Shown here: one piece after another, positions 45,443 to 54,660 of the stretch
Layout: each line of letters opens with the position of its first letter
Position numbering within the stretch: the first letter of the stretch is position 1
Source of the DNA: Sphingobacterium haloxyli
GTDB lineage: Bacteria; Bacteroidota; Bacteroidia; Sphingobacteriales; Sphingobacteriaceae
NCBI RefSeq assembly: GCF_002980525.1
Contig: NZ_PVBQ01000005.1
Coordinates: forward strand, 62,001 to 126,000
Length of the DNA: 64,000 nucleotides
Direction: 5' to 3'
Translations under genes and position numbers: made by a program
Notes under the pieces: model-generated
The model's database searches: none
The model's input: the letters and a program-made list of their open reading frames with translations, nothing else
Told to the model about the DNA's origin: nothing

Positions 45443-46750
45443 ATGAGAAAATTAGAATCAATAGACAAAATATATCACATCCATAAAAAGGATAACGCCA
45501 AAAAGTGGTTTAGCATTTTTTTTGCGTTCGGAGTTGTCGTGCTATTTCTGCCATGGACACAAAATATAAAAGTAACAGGAAAAGTTAGCACGCTGTATCA
45601 GGATCAACGTCCGCAGCAGCTCAACTCACCCATACCGGGAAAGATTATCAAGTGGCATGTTAAAAACGGAGATTTCGTAAAGAGAGGTGATACTATATTA
45701 CAACTTGCCGAAATAAAGGATGCCTATATGGATCCCAATTTAATCGAGCGCACCCAGAAGCAAGTTACAGCTAAACATGGGGTGCGCAGTTACTACCAAG
45801 CGAAGATAGCTACTACGGACAGCCAAATAGCGGCCCTAAGGTCGGTACGAGACCTCAAACTCGAGCAACTAGAGGTAAAAGTAGACCAGCTTGAAAGCCG
45901 ACTAGACGGCGAGCAAGCCGAGTTACAAGCAATTGAAGCAGAACTATCCCTTAGTGAAGATCAATACAATCGACAAAAGAAAATGTACGAAGAGGGACTC
46001 GTTTCGCTGACCCAATTTCAGCAGCGCACCCTTGCCTACCGTAATGCCATCGCAAAAAGAACATCCGCCGAAAACAAGGTAATGCAAACAAAGCAGGATA
46101 TCCTTAATGCTGCCATCGAACAGCAGGCCACGCGACAAGATTACGCAGAAAAGCTAAGCAAAATGGAGGGCGATAGATTTCAGAGTTTAGGACAGATTGA
46201 GAACAATAATGGAGAAATAGCGAAACTCGAAAACCAAATGGCCAATTATCAGGTACGACAGGGACTATATTTTGTGCTGGCGTCTCAGGATGGCCAGGTT
46301 ATACAGCTCAACAAATCTGGTATTGGCGAAATTCTCAAAGAGAGCGAGAGTATTGGCACCGTTGTTCCTTCGGATGTTGCGTACGCGGTTGAAATAAGTA
46401 TCAAACCTGTTGATTTACCGCTGTTCAAGGTAGGTCAACGTGTCATGTGTATCTTTGACGGTTTTCCCGCCATCGTATTCTCTGGATGGCCAAACAGCAG
46501 CTATGGTACGTTTGCTGGGAGAGTAATTGCAGTGGAGAGTAATATCAGTCCGAGTGGAGCTTTTCGTGCGCTAGTTGTTCCCGATAGTGAATCGAAACCC
46601 TGGCCGCCTCAAATCAAGATAGGCACTGGAACGCAGGGTATAGCCATATTGAACGACGTACCGATCTGGTACGAGTTATGGCGTAACATCAATGGCTTCC
46701 CTCCCGATTATTATATGTCCGAATCTGAAAAGCAAGTGTTGAAAAAATGA
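45443..46750 (+). CDS. HlyD-family periplasmic adaptor
   Basis: 435 residues. One N-terminal membrane segment (~22-38, FSIFFAFGVVVLFLPW) is followed by a lipoyl-like half (PIPGKIIKWHVKNGDFVKRG), a long coiled coil at ~95-260, the second half (SQDGQVIQLNKSGIGEILKE) and a beta-barrel domain (VGQRVMCIFDGFPAIVF). It links the inner-membrane ABC protein to the outer-membrane TolC-like channel. Its start is 19 bp after the ABC gene, and its stop overlaps the TolC-like start by 4 bp. The C-terminal ~60 residues (WYELWRNINGFPPDYYMSES) are longer than usual for MFPs. Confidence 0.9.
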   Translation: MRKLESIDKIYHIHKKDNAKKWFSIFFAFGVVVLFLPWTQNIKVTGKVSTLYQDQRPQQLNSPIPGKIIKWHVKNGDFVKRGDTILQLAEIKDAYMDPNLIERTQKQVTAKHGVRSYYQAKIATTDSQIAALRSVRDLKLEQLEVKVDQLESRLDGEQAELQAIEAELSLSEDQYNRQKKMYEEGLVSLTQFQQRTLAYRNAIAKRTSAENKVMQTKQDILNAAIEQQATRQDYAEKLSKMEGDRFQSLGQIENNNGEIAKLENQMANYQVRQGLYFVLASQDGQVIQLNKSGIGEILKESESIGTVVPSDVAYAVEISIKPVDLPLFKVGQRVMCIFDGFPAIVFSGWPNSSYGTFAGRVIAVESNISPSGAFRALVVPDSESKPWPPQIKIGTGTQGIAILNDVPIWYELWRNINGFPPDYYMSESEKQVLKK

Positions 46751-48195
46751 AGAAATTCATACCTAAAATAATCATACTTCTTTTGTCAATGGGCTTTAGC
46801 TGCCAGCTTATATTTGGACAGCAATATCATCAATTGTCCTTGCTTGAATTTCTAACTATTGTTAAGCATTTCCATCCTTTGGCGGAATCCTATCAGATGG
46901 ATCAAGAAATTGCGCGGGCGGAAGTACAGCGAGCAAGAGGACAAGTTGACCCTGTACTGGGTGCGAAGACCGGGGCCAAAACCATTGACCGAGTAGACTA
47001 TTATGAGGAAAGTAACGTTCATTTACGGATACCTACTTGGTATGGTGTAATGTTCGAGGGGTCTTTTAATCACATAGAAGGACAGAAGCTCAATAACAGC
47101 GATACAAGAGGCGGTTTGTATCAGTTTGGCGTAACAGTGCCTTTAGCGCGAAATCTAATTTATAATCAACAAAGAGCGATACTGGATCAGGCCCAAGCTG
47201 CACTGAGGATGACAGAAGCAGAGCAAGTTATGCTTACCAACGCTCTTCTAGCGGAAGCAGAAAGTGTGTACTGGCAATGGGCTAAATCATATGAGTCCCT
47301 TACGCTATTATCCGAAGCCGTTAAGGTTAATCAGCTACGCATAGAGATGGTTCGCAAATCCCATATATATGGAGAGAGCGCAGCAATTGACACTACGGAA
47401 GCTTTGACACAGTTGCAAACCTATAGACTACGTGAACAACAAGCGTATTTGGATTTTGTGAAAAATACGCAGGAGCTACAACTTTTTCTCTGGACAGAAA
47501 ACCACGAGATACGGGAATTGAACGAGTGGACCGTCCCTTCGGATCGGCTCGGCGGTTACAACTTGAAAGATTTATATCCGGGACTCTTAGCTGACGTGGA
47601 AGCGCAACTAATAGACGCTCATGCTTCCTTGCGCGTGTACTTACAAAAACAGGTTATCCTAACCAGCGAACAACGACTGAAACGGCAGGCATTGTTGCCA
47701 AAGATAGATTTCACCTATAATTTTTTAAACAAACAACATTATAAAACAGATGTCTTCCCGCTATTTCTGGACAACTATCAGTATAGCATTAAGCTTGAGA
47801 TCCCCATATTTCTCCGACAGGCGCGCGCCGATTACCGTATAACACGCCATAAATTGGTCCAAAACCAATTAGATATTGATTTTAAGAGACAGGAGATACT
47901 GACGAAGATCGAGAACTATAAGAACGAAATCATCAACTATCAACAGCAGCTCCAAACGATGGCACTTGCCGCAGCAAACCAACAAAAGTTACTAAGCGCC
48001 GAAGAGACTAAATATAGTAATGGAGAAAGTTCCTTATTTTTGATAAATACGCGAGAAAATAGTCTAATTGAGATTCAAGAGAAAGAGATCGAAACAAAAC
48101 TGAAAGCTGTTCGGTCCTACAGTCAGCTAAAGTGGCTGAATGAAAGCTTTTTATCTCAAGATAGTTCTGCGCAGCCTCTGTCAGACCAAGAATAA
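46747..48195 (+). CDS. TolC-family outer-membrane channel
   Basis: 482 residues with a signal peptide ending LIFGQ. An OEP architecture follows: helical-barrel segments with heptads (AEVQRARGQVDPVLGAKTGA, ALLAEAESVYWQWAKSYESL, QQKLLSAEETKYSNGESSLF, LIEIQEKEIETKLKAV) and alternating beta regions (GVMFEGSFNHIEG). It should be the outer-membrane exit duct of the exporter. The 4-bp overlap with the adaptor gene means translational coupling. The tail after SYSQLKWLNESF is short and Ser/Gln-rich. Confidence 0.9.
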   Translation: MKKFIPKIIILLLSMGFSCQLIFGQQYHQLSLLEFLTIVKHFHPLAESYQMDQEIARAEVQRARGQVDPVLGAKTGAKTIDRVDYYEESNVHLRIPTWYGVMFEGSFNHIEGQKLNNSDTRGGLYQFGVTVPLARNLIYNQQRAILDQAQAALRMTEAEQVMLTNALLAEAESVYWQWAKSYESLTLLSEAVKVNQLRIEMVRKSHIYGESAAIDTTEALTQLQTYRLREQQAYLDFVKNTQELQLFLWTENHEIRELNEWTVPSDRLGGYNLKDLYPGLLADVEAQLIDAHASLRVYLQKQVILTSEQRLKRQALLPKIDFTYNFLNKQHYKTDVFPLFLDNYQYSIKLEIPIFLRQARADYRITRHKLVQNQLDIDFKRQEILTKIENYKNEIINYQQQLQTMALAAANQQKLLSAEETKYSNGESSLFLINTRENSLIEIQEKEIETKLKAVRSYSQLKWLNESFLSQDSSAQPLSDQE

Positions 48196-48293
48196 TGTCC
48201 CTACCAGATGTTTCGGTGTATTGGTTTTAGATAACACGATAACCCTCAAATTTGGTGTGCTTTTTGCAGGTTTAGAAAATAAAATCAAGAATT

Positions 48294-48875
48294 ATGCACA
48301 CTACGCGTTACTTTTTTTTGTTTTTAGCAGTAGTTTTTTACAGTTCTTGTAGGGATAGGACCTCCGAAACCAAGAATGATACCCAGCCTGAGCTGCCCGA
48401 AACTCGACTGGTGATCAGTATATCGCAACGGCAGCTATATGCAATTGAAGGAGACGATACGATAAAGCGATATGCTATATCGGTAGGTAAACAGGGACAC
48501 CCTACCCCTCAGGGCGACTTCAAAATACACCAGATCGACTGGAATCCCGATTGGACACCGCCAGATAGCGAATGGGCACGGGATGAGAGCTATAAGCGGC
48601 CCGGTCAGACCGGAAATCCGATGGGGCGAGCTCGCATCATATACAAGATGCCTTATACCATACATGGCACTACTGACCTCGAATCTTTAGGTGAGGCTGA
48701 GTCTCATGGTTCGGTACGCATGGCTAACACAGATGTGATCGAGCTTGGACGTTTCCTGATGGAGCGAACGGGTACGAAGCGATCCGAGGAATGGTTCAAT
48801 CAAGTGTTGAGCGACTCAACAACGATGGAGTCGGTGAAGCTGGAACAGCCCATTCCGCTGACGAACGTAGAATGA
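48294..48875 (+). CDS. YkuD (L,D-transpeptidase-fold) lipoprotein with Cys-to-Ser active site
   Basis: 193 residues. The signal peptide ends FYSSC, a lipobox. The YkuD fold begins TRLVISISQRQLYAIEGD and continues YAISVGKQGHPTPQGDFKIH and YTIHGT. The active-site block is ESHGSVRMANTD: His138 and Arg142 are kept, but the usual nucleophile Cys of SHGC is Ser140 (codon TCG, so not a reading error of a nearby frame). Canonical members form 3-3 crosslinks in murein or attach lipoproteins. A Ser variant may be inactive, a hydrolase, or a binding protein. It stands 98 bp behind the TolC-like gene, possibly in the same transcript. Confidence 0.85.
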   Translation: MHTTRYFFLFLAVVFYSSCRDRTSETKNDTQPELPETRLVISISQRQLYAIEGDDTIKRYAISVGKQGHPTPQGDFKIHQIDWNPDWTPPDSEWARDESYKRPGQTGNPMGRARIIYKMPYTIHGTTDLESLGEAESHGSVRMANTDVIELGRFLMERTGTKRSEEWFNQVLSDSTTMESVKLEQPIPLTNVE

Positions 48876-48952
48876 TTAGTAAGAAAAAATGGATACCTAG
48901 GGGAAGTGGAAATCCATTCGGGTGACTGTTGCATATCGAACTTACCAAATAG

Positions 48953-49021
48953 ACAATACCGGGCCGGCCGCTGATTTCCGGCCCGAAGTATTGTACCGCC
49001 CCGGCTGATGGAACGGGGCGG
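48953..49021 (+). repeat. Two-hairpin dispersed repeat, copy B
   Basis: Plus strand: ACAATAC-CGGGCCGG (48953-48967) pairs with CCGGCCCG-aa-GTATTGT (48978-48994), then CCGCCCC (48996-49002) pairs with GGGGCGG (49015-49021), followed by GTTTCTTGG. It matches copy A (9053-9120, minus) almost base for base, loops included. It lies between the convergent YkuD gene (78 bp upstream) and the Oar-like receptor gene (16 bp away), so it could end transcripts from both sides. Confidence 0.75.
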
Positions 49022-49036
49022 GTTTCTTGGTGTGTT

Positions 49037-52000
49037 TTAAAATGTATATCTCACCCCGAGCTGTACCTGTGCTCTGGAGTTGAAATAATCAATACTGTAC
49101 GGCCTTCCCGGATCGCTGAAGGTGAACACGGGCCAGTTGCCCGCGTTCTGCTGCGGCGGGAACAGGGTCGGGGTCAGCCCTACCGAACTGGTCGAGTTGA
49201 ACGTGTTCGGTGAGAAATACTGCACGCCCCATTCCCTGTAGAGCAGGTTGGTCAGGTTTACGATATCCGCCGATAGGGTCAGGAACTGTCCGCTTCTGGT
49301 GACCGGCAGGTCGTGTGCCAGTCTCAGGTCTGCCTGTACGTTCCATGGTGTACGCCCGGTGTTGCGCTCGGTAAAGTCGCCACGTCTGGATGACAGGTAC
49401 TCGTTGCCGTCGATGAAGGTATTGAACGCCTGCGCCTGCTGCTGGGCGGTCTGTCCGCCGGCAATGTCCTTGAAGTAGTTGATAGCCTCTGCCTGCGTGG
49501 GGATATAAACGAGCGATACCTGCTGGGGCAGCCCCTGTATGCTGTTGTTCACAATACCGTAGGTGAACGGCGATCCCGACTGTGCCGAGAAGAACAGGTT
49601 GACGCTGGTACGGCCGGCGGTTTTCCAGCCGTGGGTATAGCTGAAGCTGGTCACGATGCGGTGCCGGATGTCAAAGTTGCTGTAGGCCAGTTCAGGGCTG
49701 TTCGGGATTAGCGACTGGTTCAGCTGCCAGTTGGATTCCATCGAATTACGTACGCCGTTGGAGATATCTTTCGACTCGCCGAAGGTGTAGCTAACCGAAC
49801 CGTTGAACAGACTGCTTATACGCTTTTTGATCGTACCTGTTACGCTATAGCGGTACCCTTGGCTTGTATTGCTGAGCATATACACATTGGTAAAACGTGC
49901 ATCTACCGTACCGTCGTAAACAGGCTGTTGACGATTATTATCGTATCCGTACCACAAGGTAAAATCACGGTTGTTGATCTGCTGAAACATGACGTCTTTG
50001 ATGTTTTTTGTAAACATTCCTTCCAGCGTGAAATCCCAGCCGCTACCCGCCGCGTAATCTATTCCTAGACTTGTGCGGAACACCTGCGGCATGGTAAACC
50101 CATTGTCGACGAGGTCCACCTGCGTCTTACCGCTATTACGGTCATTGATCACTACACCATTTTGAGCGATAAAGTCTGCCAAACCGTTTTCACTTGGCCG
50201 GACAGCATCACTTCCTGGAGCAAATGGCTTGTTTTCTGCGCGTTGGTCAAAGGCGCCGTACGTCAAGCCTGTATTATAATAGGCATACGCCAACCAGGAA
50301 AATGGTATCCTGCCCGTAAATAGACCTGCCCCGCCCCGAATGACTAGTTTTTGATTTTCTAAGGCTTCCCAGCGAACACCTATCCTTGGAGATAACTGCA
50401 CCCTGTTCAAAAAGTCATTGCGGATCCTGTTAACAGGCGTATAGGAATATGTTCTGCCAAAATCAGGATCAGGCAACATGCTCTGTACCTTTTCGCTCAA
50501 TGTCGGTAGGGTAGGAAGATGAGCTAGATCCGCACGCAGACCCGGTGTCACCAATAGGCCATTGCTGATCCTGATCTCATTTTGCACATAGACACTGTAC
50601 ATGTTGACATTAAAGCTTGCTGCCGGATTGTCCATGATAAAATCCCGGTTGTTATTCTGGTAATTGTAGCTTCCCCGTACCCGATATGGCGACTTGTTCT
50701 CATCCAGAAAGTCCTCGATGCTTAGGAAGTCCACACGGCCGTTCCAGCCATTTACAAAACCATAATCTATCCCATACAGTTCGTTATGCGTACCAAAAGT
50801 CCAGCGTTGGTTGCCGATGTTCCAGTTTAGGTTGGCGGTCAACTCCAGGGTGCGTTGTTTCATGTTAAAGATACTGGCTTCGCGGTCCGTGCCGAGATAA
50901 ATGGTTGTTCCCGGCGTCCTTCCCTGAATTTGGATTTGGGGCAGACTGGCATCACTCTGGGGATCCCGGTAGTCGTGGACGGAGGTATATCCTACAATAA
51001 AATTGCCCGTAAGATTATTGCGGAAGCGGCTCTTTAGCTCTGCGACGGTACTGACCTGATTGTTGGTCTGATCAAAAGCCATACTGGAGAAACGGAAGTC
51101 CTGTTGATCCCGGTCCATGTGTGTCGCGCTGCTGAAAATGGTGTTGTTACGAATGGCCAGTTGGTGCCGTTCATTGATATTCCAGTCTATGCGGTTGAAT
51201 AGTTTCGTTGATCTGCTTTTGTTTACAAAAAGGCCAGATGTGCCGATATCGAAAATATCACCATAGCGGGCTCTCGCGGTCTCGCTCAGTACCGCAGCGT
51301 CTTGCACAGTGAGGATATGGGCCGTTTCTTCGGTTCCGGCGATCAACTGGGTGGGATCGTTGCGGGAAGTAAACTCGAGGTTCGTAAAGAAGAACAATTT
51401 ATTTTTCAGAATTGGGAAACCTAGACGCAGACCGGTTTGGAAGTCATGAAAATCGCTATCCATTTTACCCAAAGAGCCTACCCTGTCATTTCCTGTGATG
51501 CTTGCGTTGCGTCCGTAGCCGTATACTGATCCCTCAACTTTGTTCGTCCCGCTGCGTGTCACGGCGTTGACGGATCCCCCCGTGAAATTACCAATTTTCA
51601 CATCATACGGTGCTAGATATACCTGCATATCCTGAATAGCGTCTAAAGAAATGGGGTTTGTCCGCGTGCTACTTCCGGGCATGCCGGAGGTACCGGTCTG
51701 TCCACCCAAAGAGGGACTGAATCCGATGGCGTCGTTGTTGATGGCACCATCTATGGTCACGTTATTATAGCGGAAGTTCGTTCCTGCAAAACTGTTGTCC
51801 CTACTCCCTTGTGGCACTTGCCGCGTGATATCGGTCACCGAACGGCTGATGGTCGGCATACCTTGTACCTGCTCCCGGGAGATGTTCTGGCCAGTTCCGT
51901 ACGTATTGGCCCGATCGGAACGTTGCCGGGCCGTAATGGCTACAGTTTCCAATTGCTGTACGTCGTCCACCAATGTGAAATCTACGCGCTGCGCACTACC

Positions 52001-52321
52001 GAGTCTTACCGTAATGTCGGTTCGGGAAACCGGAGATCGCCCAATCTGGGAAGCTGTCACCTCATAAGGCCCGCCTATGCGCAAGTTATCCAACACATAG
52101 CGTCCATCTGCATCTGTAGATAAGGAATAGCGTGTCCCAGACGGTACGTGCACTGCCGTTATGGTTGTTCCTACCACAGGCGCGCCCGACTGGTCCAAAA
52201 CCCGACCGAGCATCGATCCACCGGTTTCCTGGGAAAAAGCGACAAAAGGACAGAGCATAATCAACTGAAGCCATAAAAAGCCGCTTATCCTCCCGTAAAT
52301 ACTATTTATATAGATTTTCAT
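49037..52321 (-). CDS. Oar-like TonB-dependent receptor
   Basis: 1094 residues. The signal peptide (LWLQLIMLCPFVAFSQ) is followed by a carboxypeptidase-regulatory domain at ~36-115 (GSMLGRVLDQSGAPVVGTTI), a plug (NISREQVQGMPTISRSVTDI, NFRYNNVTIDGAINNDAIGF, DVKIGNFTGGSVNAVTRSGT) and a large barrel ending VQLGVRYTF. This matches Oar-type receptors, which can import or export large molecules; Oar in Myxococcus affects adhesion and protease export. No STN domain is present. It is the last gene of the fasciclin operon, 39 bp behind a fasciclin gene. The ligand is unknown. Confidence 0.9.
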   Translation of the reverse strand: MKIYINSIYGRISGFLWLQLIMLCPFVAFSQETGGSMLGRVLDQSGAPVVGTTITAVHVPSGTRYSLSTDADGRYVLDNLRIGGPYEVTASQIGRSPVSRTDITVRLGSAQRVDFTLVDDVQQLETVAITARQRSDRANTYGTGQNISREQVQGMPTISRSVTDITRQVPQGSRDNSFAGTNFRYNNVTIDGAINNDAIGFSPSLGGQTGTSGMPGSSTRTNPISLDAIQDMQVYLAPYDVKIGNFTGGSVNAVTRSGTNKVEGSVYGYGRNASITGNDRVGSLGKMDSDFHDFQTGLRLGFPILKNKLFFFTNLEFTSRNDPTQLIAGTEETAHILTVQDAAVLSETARARYGDIFDIGTSGLFVNKSRSTKLFNRIDWNINERHQLAIRNNTIFSSATHMDRDQQDFRFSSMAFDQTNNQVSTVAELKSRFRNNLTGNFIVGYTSVHDYRDPQSDASLPQIQIQGRTPGTTIYLGTDREASIFNMKQRTLELTANLNWNIGNQRWTFGTHNELYGIDYGFVNGWNGRVDFLSIEDFLDENKSPYRVRGSYNYQNNNRDFIMDNPAASFNVNMYSVYVQNEIRISNGLLVTPGLRADLAHLPTLPTLSEKVQSMLPDPDFGRTYSYTPVNRIRNDFLNRVQLSPRIGVRWEALENQKLVIRGGAGLFTGRIPFSWLAYAYYNTGLTYGAFDQRAENKPFAPGSDAVRPSENGLADFIAQNGVVINDRNSGKTQVDLVDNGFTMPQVFRTSLGIDYAAGSGWDFTLEGMFTKNIKDVMFQQINNRDFTLWYGYDNNRQQPVYDGTVDARFTNVYMLSNTSQGYRYSVTGTIKKRISSLFNGSVSYTFGESKDISNGVRNSMESNWQLNQSLIPNSPELAYSNFDIRHRIVTSFSYTHGWKTAGRTSVNLFFSAQSGSPFTYGIVNNSIQGLPQQVSLVYIPTQAEAINYFKDIAGGQTAQQQAQAFNTFIDGNEYLSSRRGDFTERNTGRTPWNVQADLRLAHDLPVTRSGQFLTLSADIVNLTNLLYREWGVQYFSPNTFNSTSSVGLTPTLFPPQQNAGNWPVFTFSDPGRPYSIDYFNSRAQVQLGVRYTF

Positions 52322-52360
52322 TATACAACTCTTCTATTTTTATGTGTTTGTAAATTAACA

Positions 52361-53344
52361 TTACTGAACAACTCCATTGATGATGTTGATAATGCCGTTG
52401 TTCGTAATCAGGTCGCGTGTGCCTACTGAAATGTTTGCCGTGTTTCGCGGACCGCGTAGTGTGATGCTGTTAATAGGCCGGAAGCCGCCGGCTCGTCTCG
52501 ACATGTTGATAGTAACGGTGCTTTCGTCCAACATGATCTGCGGATAATTGTTGGCGGAGACTTCAGCCTTGAGGATATAATCCTGCATAAACAGGCGTTC
52601 TCCTACGATATGCCTGAGCACGAGCTGTCGCAACGTCGCTGGATCTGTGGCGTCTATCGCCCGCAGATCGGCATATCCAGCTGAGACAAAAGCCGTGTTA
52701 CTAGGTGCATAGATCGTTTGCCCCTGTGCGTTACGGATCTGCTCTTCCAAACCGGCTTTTTGTATGGCCCGATAGAACATGGTCAGCTCAGGGAGGTTAA
52801 TGATATTGTCAACTACGTTTTCGTAAACGAAAGGTTGTAAAAAGCCATTTATCACCTGTAGATATCCATTCGAAGCCTCGAAATCGGTCATGCTCAGCTC
52901 TGTACCGTTGATCAAGGTCAAGGTATCCTGATCCTGCGCCACTTTGCTGACAAAGATCGGTTTGCCTGTCACAGTCATTAGCTCCTGATTAGCTTCCAGT
53001 GGAAGATCCGTGAAGGAGATCTTCTCAGGAAGGATGTGGTATTGCACCCGCTGTGTCAGAACGGACACAGGCAGACTAAAGAGTGAAGTCTGGGAGCCTA
53101 ATCCGGCATTTTGGAATCCTGTATTGGAGCTGGCCAATAGCGTATATGGCCCTGGTTTCACCAGTTCTTCATCCAAGCCCGTCCGTCCTAACGCAAAAAA
53201 TAAGTGCGAAAGGTTAAAGTTATCTTCAACCACATAGGTCAGCGTAGTATAGTCTGGTTCTTCGACAAGGATATTGTCATCCTTTGAACAGGAGAACAAG
53301 CTTATTGAACCCACGATGCCTATTGCTATTGTAAATCGTCGCAT
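52361..53344 (-). CDS. Fasciclin (FAS1) domain lipoprotein, paralogue 3
   Basis: 327 residues. The signal peptide ends SLFSC, a lipobox. There are two FAS1 domains, ~33-175 (YVVEDNFNLSHLFFALGRTG, YTLLASSNTGFQNAGL, VQYHILPEKISF) and ~180-327 (LPELTMFYRAIQKAGLEEQI, TIYAPSNTAFVSAGYADLRA, ITNNGIINIINGVV). FAS1 modules mediate protein or glycan adhesion. Probably surface-anchored. It is the third of three consecutive FAS1 genes, 30 bp after paralogue 2, and directly precedes the Oar-like receptor gene. Confidence 0.88.
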   Translation of the reverse strand: MRRFTIAIGIVGSISLFSCSKDDNILVEEPDYTTLTYVVEDNFNLSHLFFALGRTGLDEELVKPGPYTLLASSNTGFQNAGLGSQTSLFSLPVSVLTQRVQYHILPEKISFTDLPLEANQELMTVTGKPIFVSKVAQDQDTLTLINGTELSMTDFEASNGYLQVINGFLQPFVYENVVDNIINLPELTMFYRAIQKAGLEEQIRNAQGQTIYAPSNTAFVSAGYADLRAIDATDPATLRQLVLRHIVGERLFMQDYILKAEVSANNYPQIMLDESTVTINMSRRAGGFRPINSITLRGPRNTANISVGTRDLITNNGIINIINGVVQ

Positions 53345-53374
53345 ATTATCGCTTAATTAATTGTACATAAAATG

Positions 53375-54640
53375 TTATAACTCGACCCCTTCTTCAATAA
53401 TCAACCTATTCACAATGTGTACCGGTCCTTGCCACGTCATGATCGTCTCAGAAATGGTAGCAGGCTCGTATGCCGAACCTACAGCCTGTACGGTTACTTT
53501 ATTATCATTGGCACGTATGTTAAAACTGTAAGGTATGAGCGCTCTAGACTGCGAAAACTGAGGATTTAAAAAATCGTGTGCAAAAAAAATTGGGTTTGAC
53601 GAGGGATTGGGAGCATTCGAAACCTCTACGTACACCGGGTAATCCGGTCGATTATAATCATTATTGGTAAAAATGACAGCGTCTCCTTTTAGGGTGTGCA
53701 AATGCAGCACATTCTCTAACGGTGTTTTCTGATTACCCCAGATGTCGCCTATATCAGTACGTTGACTAAGTGCTATGACGTCTTCGACGGTATGAATGCC
53801 AACTTGATGAAAAGCTTCATTAGTGGGTAAAAATAAGGTCGACGATACAAAATCAGGTCTATAGCTCTCCGGCACGGTACTTGCGTCAAAGATGTAGGGA
53901 TATTCATATAGTGCTCGATGCATAAAACTTCCGTCTGTGTACCAATTCACGATATGAAAGTTCACGCGCATGGCAATGTTTAGATCCATTGCTTCCAAAA
54001 ATAGACTAAATCTGTCATCACCTTTAATAATATCAATCATCTGCTTATCAGGCAAATTTAGCAACCGGTCTACGAGTACAGCGCTCCCGTTGTTCACTGG
54101 TAGTTCGTTCACTATCCCCATCGGGTCGCCGTTGTGGATCAGTCCCTCAGCATCTTTGTGTAAATAGTGACGGAAGATGTAGTTCTCTTCGCTGCTCACC
54201 GGAAATTCTTGGATTTGAAGTAGGCTGTTAAGAGAGAGATCGGTGCCGACGGGTAAACCTGCTATCACGATTTTCGAGCGCATCACATGCATACGAACCA
54301 AGGTATCTAAGCGTGCGCGAGACATTCCCTGTATAGTGACAGGTGTGTATCCCGCAGCAGCCAATACATCGTCCTGAGGGACAAAGTAGGTGAAAGTCTC
54401 TTTACCGTATTCACCGGTAGCAATAAGGTCTTTGACTTCGCTTCGGTTCCATATCGCTTTAAAAGTCTCATAACCCGTTTCCGGCAATGCCTCCAATAAT
54501 GCAGGATAGACGGTATTATCTTGATCTATGGGAATAGGTGCCCCCACTTCGGGAGGGAAAAACTCCTGTTTACAACTGTATGTACCGATTATACATAACA
54601 GCGCGGCAACCATATATAGATATTTTTTTTCTCGTTTCAT
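53375..54640 (-). CDS. Fasciclin (FAS1) domain lipoprotein, paralogue 2
   Basis: 421 residues. The signal peptide ends IGTYSC, a lipobox. The first FAS1-like module spans ~40-190 (YETFKAIWNRSEVKDLIATG, FTYFVPQDDVLAAAGYTPV, VRMHVMRSKIVIAGL) and a second, longer one runs to the end (FSLFLEAMDLNIAMRVNFHI, STLFLPTNEAFHQVGIHTVE, VHIVNRLIIEEG). Insertions make it the longest of the trio. Likely an outer-surface adhesion or binding protein; it follows paralogue 1 by 20 bp. No catalytic residues are expected in FAS1 folds. Confidence 0.85.
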   Translation of the reverse strand: MKREKKYLYMVAALLCIIGTYSCKQEFFPPEVGAPIPIDQDNTVYPALLEALPETGYETFKAIWNRSEVKDLIATGEYGKETFTYFVPQDDVLAAAGYTPVTIQGMSRARLDTLVRMHVMRSKIVIAGLPVGTDLSLNSLLQIQEFPVSSEENYIFRHYLHKDAEGLIHNGDPMGIVNELPVNNGSAVLVDRLLNLPDKQMIDIIKGDDRFSLFLEAMDLNIAMRVNFHIVNWYTDGSFMHRALYEYPYIFDASTVPESYRPDFVSSTLFLPTNEAFHQVGIHTVEDVIALSQRTDIGDIWGNQKTPLENVLHLHTLKGDAVIFTNNDYNRPDYPVYVEVSNAPNPSSNPIFFAHDFLNPQFSQSRALIPYSFNIRANDNKVTVQAVGSAYEPATISETIMTWQGPVHIVNRLIIEEGVEL

Positions 54641-54660
54641 AATATAATTCTTACGTGCTT

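Noticed and set aside
48140..48352. 70-codon frame overlapping the TolC-like 3' end and YkuD start
   Set aside because: It is out of frame with both real genes and lacks any domain; considered as exporter cargo but unsupported.
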